Source: an uncultured Clostridia bacterium
GTDB lineage: Bacteria > Bacillota > Clostridia > Saccharofermentanales > DTU023
Assembly (NCBI GenBank): GCA_937922005.1
Contig: CAKZWV010000010.1
Coordinates: forward strand, 1 to 47,486
DNA: 47,486 nucleotides
Direction: 5' to 3'
Of the stretch, positions 1-6,613 are shown in pieces (position 1 is the stretch's first letter; the number at the start of each line of letters is the position of its first letter). A program made the translations under genes and the position numbers. The notes beneath the pieces were generated by a model. That model saw only the letters and a program-made list of their open reading frames with translations, was not told the origin of the DNA and did not search any database.

Positions 1-496
1 ACTCCCCCTCTTCATCTAACAAATAATCCGCATCCTCCAAGGGTCGAGTCAACTTGCCTTCCGTAAGGGGTAAGGCTGGAAAGGAGAGGACATCGGTTGG
101 GCGGTCTACGCCCCGGTAGGTCTTATTATAAGATTGCATCTCCTCCGTGTTGCAAAAGCTCAGGTCTACCGATAAGTTGAGATCACCTAAGGGCCAGGGA
201 GCTGCTTCGGTACACGCTTTTTGATCCGCTTCCCCACAGGCCTCCTGGAGGAGAGCCCCATTTCTACCAAGCTCCTTGCAATAAACTTGCTTTGCTAAAG
301 CTAAAAGCCCCTCAACCTTGGCTTGAAGGACCTGGACCCAAGCCCCCTCTCCCTCCATCTGGGCCTCCAGACCTAGGTCTTGAGCGGTCGGCAGGTTAGG
401 ATTAGGGACCAGGTCTACCCAAATATTCCTTAGCGGATCCCCGTCCGGGCCAGGGGTGCCCGAGCCCAGAGAATCGGACTTCATCTTTTCATCCAC
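1..496 (-). CDS. ybeY: Endoribonuclease YbeY, 3' end missing at window edge
   Basis: Metal-dependent single-strand endoribonuclease for 16S rRNA 3' maturation and ribosome quality control, cytoplasmic. Translating the minus strand gives a family hallmark near residues 130-142 (YRGVDRPTDVLSF), preceded by the usual LSVDLSFCNTEEM strand-helix. The zinc-binding HGxLHLxGYDH motif would lie beyond the left edge. The start is GTG at 496, eight bases after GGAG (505-508); the ATG at 484 is too far from it. About 165 residues are present before the catalytic motif, although whole family members are usually 150-170 residues, so the protein has an N-terminal extension and an acidic stretch after the hallmark. 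It lies downstream of pgpH, the usual clostridial order. Confidence 0.88.
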   Translation of the reverse strand, partial: MDEKMKSDSLGSGTPGPDGDPLRNIWVDLVPNPNLPTAQDLGLEAQMEGEGAWVQVLQAKVEGLLALAKQVYCKELGRNGALLQEACGEADQKACTEAAPWPLGDLNLSVDLSFCNTEEMQSYNKTYRGVDRPTDVLSFPALPLTEGKLTRPLEDADYLLDEEGE

Positions 497-522
497 ACTT
501 GTATCTCCTTTAGCTTTAAACG

Positions 523-557
523 CTGAGTTATCGCTGAGGTGTCTCAGCTTAACTCAG
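523..557. terminator. 14-bp-stem hairpin between pgpH and ybeY
   Basis: Outer arms CTGAGTTA (523-530) and TAACTCAG (550-557), inner arms GCTGAG (533-538) and CTCAGC (543-548), tetraloop GTGT. On the minus strand it falls between the pgpH stop and the ybeY ribosome binding site and is not followed by a T-tract, so there it is better read as an RNA processing, stability or attenuation element. On plus it is followed by TTTTCC, but no plus gene lies upstream. Confidence 0.6.
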
Positions 558-563
558 TTTTCC

Positions 564-3038
564 TTAGTATTTAATTCTCTTATGGAACTGGCCGGCATAG
601 ACCTGGAGGAAGGATTGGATAATGACTTCCACATCCGCATAAGAGAGACCAGAATTGGTGAGCTGGTTTTGGTCCGTTTTGATTTTCACGATTTTTCGCA
701 TCAGATCTTCCGCATCTTCTAAGTTCTGGATACCTGTGCTCTTCATAGCGGCTTCCGTACTATCGGCCAACATCACGATGCCAGACTCCCGGGAAGAAGG
801 TTTGACTCCATCATAGGTATAGTCTTCTCGCTTTGGCATGGGTCGTCCGGCCTTCTCCGCTTCTCTTTTTGCTTTTTCATAGAAATACTGGAGGACGGTA
901 GTCCCATGATGTTCAATAATAATATTTTGAACGGCCTGGGGAAGGTTATACTTTTCAGCTAGCTTGATTCCATCCAGGGTGTGCCGCAAGATAATCTTGG
1001 CACTCTCTTCAGGAGTCAAGGCATTGTGCGGGTTATCCCCGGCCTGATTTTCGGTAAAATAAATCGGGTTACGAAGTTTTCCGATATCATGGTAATAGGC
1101 TCCAACCCGACAGAGCATGGCATTGGCACCGATGGCCTCAGCGGCCGAATCGGCTAGGTTGGCCACCATCATGCTGTGTTGAGAAGTCCCTGGGGCCTCA
1201 ATGAAAAGCATCTTCATTAACTTATTCCCTGGCTGGGCCAAACTAATAAGCTTAAGGGGCGAAATCGTATTATTAAAGAGCTCAAAGAGGGGCATGGTCC
1301 CCATGGCCACAATATCAGCGACAATGGTCGCAACGCCCACGGTCACAACCCGGGTATAGAGAAGGTGGACAGAGGCCCCCTGGACCCAGCAATAGATGGC
1401 GGTGGCGATTATATTGGCTAAGATACTCACAAAAAAGAGCTGCATGAAGCCCTCTTGCCGGCTCAGGCGCTTGGAGTAGAGGGCCGTCACCAAGACCCCA
1501 ACACTGGCAGGGACAAAAAAGAGCGAAGAAAAGCCGACGAGGGGTAGGAGAATCACTATCGATAAAAAGCTCATGACGATTGCCATCTCAAAGCCAAAGA
1601 AGGAAACAAGCAAGATCGTAGTAAAATAGGCTGGAATCGCCAAAGGAGTATTTTTTCCGACATAGGCAGCAAAGATCAGTGGGACAAAGAGGGAAAATAG
1701 GAGCGAAAGGAGCTGTTTAGAATTGGCGAGAACAGAAGGAAAGCGCATCGAAAGGTAGGTCCAGCCCACAGCAATGATCAGAGTGACATAGGCGAGCAGG
1801 GCCAGCAGAAGCGACCAATCTTGGCCTCGATCAGTGGTCAAATTGAGGTCGGACAGGAGATCGTAGGTCTTTTGATCAATAACCGTGCCCTTAGATACGA
1901 TCACCGTCCCCTTGCTGATAATGACAGGATTATTTTTGGCCCGGTCATAGGCATCTTGTCGGGCAGTCTCAGTAGCATCCTGATTGTGATAGACGTTGGG
2001 TTGGAGGAGAGCCGTCAGGAGTTTACGCATAACCTGGGCGTCTTCCTTATAAAACTCCTGGGCGTTTTGCAGGCGATCCACCTCCTGCTGGATAGCCGTG
2101 TTAAGTTTGACCGAATCCAGGGAATCGGCCATGATAGCTTCCGTGCTCGAGACCAAATTAAAAATAAGATCAGAATACCGATCTTCGGTCATCGTCAAGA
2201 CGGCCTTGGCTGTCTCCTGGTCCAAATCGCCCTCAAATTGCTGGGCAAATTCTGAGATCAGGGCTGTCGTTGCCGCTACCATCTCCGATTCCGTAGGTTT
2301 GCGCCGGTGCATGTCGATGGGGACTCTTTTTTCCGTCTCTGTGGCCTCCTGAGGGGAGCTCTGCGCTTCTGTCGCCTTGGCCTCAGTGGCGAGCTCACTA
2401 GGGCGGGCCGGGGTCACTTCCTGACCTGCCCGGTTGAGCTTTTCTCGTTCACTGGGCGTAAGATAGAGCTCCTCCCGCTTATGCGAAGCAATTTGCCCAA
2501 AAAGGTTCACTCTATTGAGGCACTGGGTCGAAATCTCAGCAGACCGATACATCTTGGGCACAATAAGGCGCATCTCCTCTTTAGCCCTCTTCTCAGTCGC
2601 CGCCTTGTCCTCGACATCCCTACTGGCAAAAATGTCTTCCCTTGCAATATCGCCCACTTGGACCGCATACTTTTTCGGCTTAGCGCCATAGTAAACGACC
2701 AGGAAAAATCCCATGAGCACTGCCAAAAATACCCCAAATTTCCAAGCAACTTGCTTGAAATCCCACGTTTTTGGTGGGTCCGGACCTAAGAGGTCTACGT
2801 CTAGGGCCTGGTTAATGTCCCTTTGATGCTCTTCTTGGCTTCGCTGTTTTTCTGCCGCTTCAGGCTCCTCCTCACTGAGGCGATTGGCCTGGCCGGCTGG
2901 ATCCAGAGTCTCTTGGTCTATAGACGACTGATCTATAGACGACTCGCTCGCTGGAGTATTTGTTGTTTTATCTGTCCTAGGAGTCTTCTCGTTCTCTTGC
3001 TGCATCTTTTCTTGCTTGGCTTTTTCTTTGGCTTGCAC
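564..3038 (-). CDS. pgpH: PgpH/YqfF-type 7TM-HD cyclic-di-AMP phosphodiesterase
   Basis: Membrane protein expected to hydrolyse cyclic-di-AMP to pApA. Order: a charged cytoplasmic tail of about 95 residues; a transmembrane helix (about 101-118); a long extracytoplasmic 7TMR-HDED-type domain; a cluster of hydrophobic helices; then a cytoplasmic HD domain with HDIGK near residue 650, a preceding QHS histidine and the downstream EHHG. All HD metal ligands look intact. The start is GTG with GGGAGG about nine bases upstream. At 824 residues it is longer than the usual 700-730. The excess is the N-terminal tail, which contains a 15-bp tandem duplication giving SSIDQ twice (residues 33-42), and a Thr/Glu/Ala-rich insert near residues 215-245. 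It lies downstream of phoH and is probably cotranscribed with phoH and ybeY. Confidence 0.93.
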   Translation of the reverse strand: MQAKEKAKQEKMQQENEKTPRTDKTTNTPASESSIDQSSIDQETLDPAGQANRLSEEEPEAAEKQRSQEEHQRDINQALDVDLLGPDPPKTWDFKQVAWKFGVFLAVLMGFFLVVYYGAKPKKYAVQVGDIAREDIFASRDVEDKAATEKRAKEEMRLIVPKMYRSAEISTQCLNRVNLFGQIASHKREELYLTPSEREKLNRAGQEVTPARPSELATEAKATEAQSSPQEATETEKRVPIDMHRRKPTESEMVAATTALISEFAQQFEGDLDQETAKAVLTMTEDRYSDLIFNLVSSTEAIMADSLDSVKLNTAIQQEVDRLQNAQEFYKEDAQVMRKLLTALLQPNVYHNQDATETARQDAYDRAKNNPVIISKGTVIVSKGTVIDQKTYDLLSDLNLTTDRGQDWSLLLALLAYVTLIIAVGWTYLSMRFPSVLANSKQLLSLLFSLFVPLIFAAYVGKNTPLAIPAYFTTILLVSFFGFEMAIVMSFLSIVILLPLVGFSSLFFVPASVGVLVTALYSKRLSRQEGFMQLFFVSILANIIATAIYCWVQGASVHLLYTRVVTVGVATIVADIVAMGTMPLFELFNNTISPLKLISLAQPGNKLMKMLFIEAPGTSQHSMMVANLADSAAEAIGANAMLCRVGAYYHDIGKLRNPIYFTENQAGDNPHNALTPEESAKIILRHTLDGIKLAEKYNLPQAVQNIIIEHHGTTVLQYFYEKAKREAEKAGRPMPKREDYTYDGVKPSSRESGIVMLADSTEAAMKSTGIQNLEDAEDLMRKIVKIKTDQNQLTNSGLSYADVEVIIQSFLQVYAGQFHKRIKY

Positions 3039-3079
3039 GGCCTACCCTCCCTGCCACCTAGACCCGACCAGGTGGCCTT

Positions 3080-4330
3080 CTATCTTTCACGCCCCGATCT
3101 TTTCTGGGAGCGGCGCTTGGACCAGGAACCAGGGGCTGTCTTGCCAGTCCCACGGAAGCCCCCCTTGGTCCTGCCCCCCCAAGAGGGCCTGGAACCAGGG
3201 TTCCAAGTGGATCTCCCGCTCCCTTGTTTTGCGAGCCGACCGCCCTTGTCAAAGGATTCGTGACCTGACTTTTCATCTTCCAGAACCGGTCCGCCAGCCA
3301 TCCCTCGGCTAGGTTTTTTCGCTGTTTCTCGTTTCCAAGCTTCTCGGACCTTACCTTTTAACTCTTCATCTCGGTCATAGGCCTCAATGATCCTTTGGAC
3401 GAGGGGGTTGCGGACAATATCTTCTACCCCTAGGTAGACAAAGTGGATACCTTCAACATGGGCTAAAATACGCTCTACCTCGCGTAATCCTGACTTCACC
3501 CCATGGGGAAGGTCAACCTGGGTATCATCCCCTGTCACCACGGTTTTGGAATTGTAACCAATCCGGGTCAGAAACATTTTCATCTGCTCTGGGGTTGTAT
3601 TCTGAGCCTCATCAAGAATAATAAAGGCGTCATCAAGGGTCCGTCCCCGCATATAAGCCAAGGGGGAGACTTCAATGACACCCTTTTCTTGGTTCAGTTT
3701 GGCCTGTTCAATCCCCATAAAATCATTGAGGGCATCGTAAAGGGGTCGCATATAGGGATCGACCTTACTTTGCAGGTCACCAGGCAAATATCCCAGTTTC
3801 TCCCCGGCCTCTACTGCTGGCCTCGTCAAAATAATCCTTGACACTTCTTTGCGGCGAAAGGCCTGGACTGCCATAGCCACCGCTAAATAGGTCTTCCCCG
3901 TCCCTGCCGGTCCAATAGCAAAACAGAGGTCGTGGGCAGCGATGGCGTCCAAATAGGTCTTTTGACCCAAAGTTTTACTCACAACACTCCGTCCCTTGGC
4001 CGTAATGGCCACGAAACCCGGGGTAAACTCGACTTGGTCTTGACCCGCCTCATTCCCCGCAAGCTCCGCATTGAGGACGTAGAGAACCCGCTGATCATCC
4101 GCCACTTGGCCTTCATCCAGGCCCCGTTCTAGGGCCTCTAGGACTCTTTTAGCGTGGCGGACCTGGGTCGGATCACCCCGCAACTCAATCCCGCTCATCC
4201 CGACCTCGCAAGTCAATCCCAAGGCCCTCTCGATCATATTAATATTCTTATTCAACACGCCCGCCAAAAGGCTCAAATGTTCGACATTATTCGGCGTATA
4301 TTGATCATAATCTCCTTGCTGAATGGACAC
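3080..4330 (-). CDS. phoH: PhoH family ATPase with basic Gly/Arg-rich C-terminal tail
   Basis: Cytoplasmic P-loop ATPase of the PhoH/YbeZ type, linked in bacteria to RNA metabolism and commonly next to ybeY. Walker A is GPAGTGKT (residues 140-147) and Walker B FIILDEAQN (236-244). The start is GTG with AAGGAGG four bases upstream. The ATPase ends near residue 330, where most homologues stop. Residues 335-416 form a Gly/Arg/Ser/Lys/Trp-rich tail with RG and GGR steps that resembles RGG-type RNA-binding sequence. The unit has its own promoter and an unusual repeat-filled leader upstream. The stop is 41 bases before pgpH. PhoH identity is firm; a role of the tail in RNA binding is inference. Confidence 0.93.
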   Translation of the reverse strand: MSIQQGDYDQYTPNNVEHLSLLAGVLNKNINMIERALGLTCEVGMSGIELRGDPTQVRHAKRVLEALERGLDEGQVADDQRVLYVLNAELAGNEAGQDQVEFTPGFVAITAKGRSVVSKTLGQKTYLDAIAAHDLCFAIGPAGTGKTYLAVAMAVQAFRRKEVSRIILTRPAVEAGEKLGYLPGDLQSKVDPYMRPLYDALNDFMGIEQAKLNQEKGVIEVSPLAYMRGRTLDDAFIILDEAQNTTPEQMKMFLTRIGYNSKTVVTGDDTQVDLPHGVKSGLREVERILAHVEGIHFVYLGVEDIVRNPLVQRIIEAYDRDEELKGKVREAWKRETAKKPSRGMAGGPVLEDEKSGHESFDKGGRLAKQGSGRSTWNPGSRPSWGGRTKGGFRGTGKTAPGSWSKRRSQKRSGRER

Positions 4331-4363
4331 CCTACCTCCTTGATGATCCCATAATTCCTTGTA

Positions 4364-4512
4364 TTGAGCTTTGTCTTGAGCGCTTCTTAAGCGCTATCTT
4401 AAACTTTGGCTTGAGCTCCATCTTAAGCTCTGTTTTAGGCCCCGTTCTAAGCTCTGTTTAAGCTCTGTTTTAAGCTCTATTTTAGGCCCCGTTTTAAGCC
4501 CTGTTCTAAGCC
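4364..4512. repeat. Degenerate 12-bp tandem repeat array in the phoH leader
   Basis: About 12-13 imperfect copies of a 12-bp unit resembling TTAAGCTCTGTT, in near-perfect register. Variants read TTAGGCCCCGTT and TTGAGCTCCATC. The array fills most of the spacer between rluD and phoH and would lie in the 5' untranslated region of the phoH transcript if the promoter at 4531-4559 is used. Minus-strand reading frames through it contain stops, so it does not encode a repeat peptide. Confidence 0.85.
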
Positions 4513-4530
4513 AAGGAAGACATTCTCCGT

Positions 4531-4559
4531 ATTATTGCACTTTTCCCCTAACTATTCAA
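4531..4559 (-). promoter_or_regulatory. Predicted sigma-A promoter for phoH-pgpH-ybeY
   Basis: On the minus strand TTGAAT (4559-4554), a 17-base spacer and AATAAT (4536-4531). The -10 is preceded by TGC, an extended -10 feature. Transcription would start near 4524, giving a leader of about 190 nucleotides that contains the 12-bp repeat array. The copy of GGATTATTTG at 4560-4569 abuts the -35. Confidence 0.5.
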
Positions 4560-4624
4560 CAAATAATCCCCAACACCTAGGCCGTCCGGATTCCTTTTCC
4601 AGCTTGGCGATCAGGCCGTCTCCC

Positions 4625-5821
4625 TCAATCTTTTTGCAAATATTTCTCCAAAGCCTCCAGGTCAGCTGGCAAGGGGACTTCGAAGTGGAGGCTCTCCCCC
4701 GTCTTAGGATGGGTAAAGGTCAGGCGTCCCGCATGGAGGGCCTGGCCCTGTAAGAGACTAGCCAAAGGAGGGGGGTTTTTCCCAAAAACCGGGTTGTAGA
4801 TTGGGTCACCCAACAAGGGATGATTTAAGTAAGCAAAGTGGGCCCGAATCTGGTGAGTCCTTCCTGTAACCAGGTCTACCCGGACCTTGGTTACCGCTTT
4901 GGGGACCTGGGGCCAGCAGGATCGGAGCCTGCTATCCCCTCCAGCCCCCGCCAGGTCATAGACGGCCTCACTCATAAATTCCGTTACAGCCACCCGTCCG
5001 CCTTCCCCTACGGTAAAGCGCTCCCAATGGACGGGATCCCTCTTGAGGGGGGCGTCGATCCTGCCCCTTTGGCCCAGGGGGATCTCCCCCTCTACATAGG
5101 CCGTGTAGCCCCGTTGGATCCGATGGGCCCGGAGGTCTTGACTCAAGATGTCAAAGACCTTCTGGTCCCTCACACACAAAAGGAGGCCACTGGTATCCTT
5201 GTCAATCCGGTGTAAAATCCCCGGCCGCCCACTCGTAAAGCCTGGGAGACGGGGATCATTTTCCCAATGCCAAGCTAAGGCGTTGGCAAGAGTCCCAGAA
5301 GGATGGCCCACCCCCGGATGAACCACCATTCCCCGGGCCTTATTGATGACCGCTAGATAGGAGTCTTCATAAATAATGTCAAGGGGCAGGTCCTCCGCAA
5401 AAGAAGCGAGGCCCCTAGCCCAGGACATGGAGTCCTTCCAAGGCAACTCAGGCAAATCCTCCTCTGCCACCAGGCTCTCGCCTGCTTCCAAGTCTGGACC
5501 ACCGAGGCGGGGCAGCCCAGGCTTCCCTTCTTCAAGAGTTTCTGGCTCTGCCATGTCTTCAGCCTCTTCTTTTCCTTCCCACTGAGCAGGTCCAAAAATC
5601 AGATCTTCACTTAGGCAGATCAAATCCCCTGCCCTTAGGGCGTAAGAAGCTTTTACTGTCTTCAGGCGACCTGGGGACCCAGGGTTTCTCACTTGGATCG
5701 TCCCCTCCTGGATTCGCTTTTGTAAAAAAGACCGGGAGAGGCCAGGAATAGTCTCTGCCAAATAGACATCAAGCCGGTCCCCCACTTTTCCCCGCCCGGC
5801 AAAGGGGTCAACGACCATCAT
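4625..5821 (-). CDS. rluD: RluD-family 23S rRNA pseudouridine synthase
   Basis: Converts uridine to pseudouridine in rRNA. Residues about 13-70 form an S4 RNA-binding domain, and the catalytic motif HRIDKDTSG (about 204-212) carries the nucleophilic Asp; the family more often has HRLDKDTSG. TGRTHQIRAHF and the PxLGDPIY motif follow. The start is placed at the ATG at 5821 (with a second ATG at 5818), eight bases after AAGGA; the reading frame stays open upstream to 5905 inside lspA. It overlaps the lspA stop by 14 bases, a coupled lspA-rluD order common in Bacillota. An acidic insert of about 65 residues separates the S4 and catalytic domains. The exact target uridines cannot be told from sequence. 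Confidence 0.92.
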   Translation of the reverse strand: MMVVDPFAGRGKVGDRLDVYLAETIPGLSRSFLQKRIQEGTIQVRNPGSPGRLKTVKASYALRAGDLICLSEDLIFGPAQWEGKEEAEDMAEPETLEEGKPGLPRLGGPDLEAGESLVAEEDLPELPWKDSMSWARGLASFAEDLPLDIIYEDSYLAVINKARGMVVHPGVGHPSGTLANALAWHWENDPRLPGFTSGRPGILHRIDKDTSGLLLCVRDQKVFDILSQDLRAHRIQRGYTAYVEGEIPLGQRGRIDAPLKRDPVHWERFTVGEGGRVAVTEFMSEAVYDLAGAGGDSRLRSCWPQVPKAVTKVRVDLVTGRTHQIRAHFAYLNHPLLGDPIYNPVFGKNPPPLASLLQGQALHAGRLTFTHPKTGESLHFEVPLPADLEALEKYLQKD

Positions 5822-6515
5822 CAGAAACATCCTTTCCGTCCGTGGCCAAGGGCTGAGCTTCAGAAAGCCAGGCTGGATAATTTGTTTCCAAGAGTTGAGG
5901 GGCAAAAAGGAGGATCACGGCCAGGAAAAAGACGGCTAGGCTGATCCAAGTGTCGGCCAGGTTAAAGACAGGAAAGTTATAGGATCCAAAGGTAAAGGAG
6001 AGGAAATCAACGACTTCCCCATAAAAGAGCCGCTCGACCATATTACCCGCTGTTCCTGCGCTCATCAAGGCCAGAATCCGCCCCACCCACGGCTGGTGGG
6101 ACTGGTAGGTGAGATAAAGCAGAATAATAAAGCATATAACTGAAATGCCACTCAAAACGACGATTCCCCAGGTTTTATCAGATAAAAAGCCCCAGGCTGC
6201 CCCGCTGTTGGTGATGTAGCGAAGAGAAAAAAAGCCTGGAATCACCGGATGATCCTCCCCCAACACAAAGTTGTGGGAAAAATAGGCCTTACTCCCTAAA
6301 TCCATAGCTAGAAACAAGAGAAAAACAAAGAATTCTCCCCACTTTTGTTGACTCCAAGTGTACTTTTTTCCCACCGTCAAGGCCTGCCCTGAGGACGCTG
6401 ACATAGATTCCAAACTTTTCTGGTTCACTTGGGCACCCTCCCCCGCCAAGTTTTGGCCTTGGGTCATTGAAACGGGACCTTCCTGATTTTTTTTCTGGAT
6501 CTCTTCCATATGCAT
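5808..6515 (-). CDS. lspA: Lipoprotein signal peptidase (signal peptidase II)
   Basis: Aspartyl protease of the cytoplasmic membrane that cleaves prolipoprotein signal peptides. Four transmembrane helices are visible. The catalytic aspartates sit in GNMVERLFYGEVVDFL (Asp near residue 170) and FNLADTWI (Asp near 188), with the conserved NSGAAWGFL before them. The start is ATG at 6515, five bases after AAGGAG; a TTG at 6533 lies upstream of that site. At 235 residues it is longer than the usual 150-170 because a hydrophilic cytoplasmic N-terminal segment of about 58 residues precedes the first helix. Its likely substrates in this window are the lipoproteins at 6614, 10647 and 13085. Confidence 0.94.
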   Translation of the reverse strand: MHMEEIQKKNQEGPVSMTQGQNLAGEGAQVNQKSLESMSASSGQALTVGKKYTWSQQKWGEFFVFLLFLAMDLGSKAYFSHNFVLGEDHPVIPGFFSLRYITNSGAAWGFLSDKTWGIVVLSGISVICFIILLYLTYQSHQPWVGRILALMSAGTAGNMVERLFYGEVVDFLSFTFGSYNFPVFNLADTWISLAVFFLAVILLFAPQLLETNYPAWLSEAQPLATDGKDVSDDGR

Positions 6516-6613
6516 ACTAACTCCTTCATCCAAGGACTACTCTTCAAATTATTCTTCGGACTACATTTATGCTTACTCGTTAGACCACCCTCGAAGGACG
6601 CTTTAGTCCTCCT

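Noticed and set aside
4364..4512. CRISPR-like regular array
   Set aside because: The unit is 12 bp with no unique spacers and the copies are degenerate; no cas genes are nearby.
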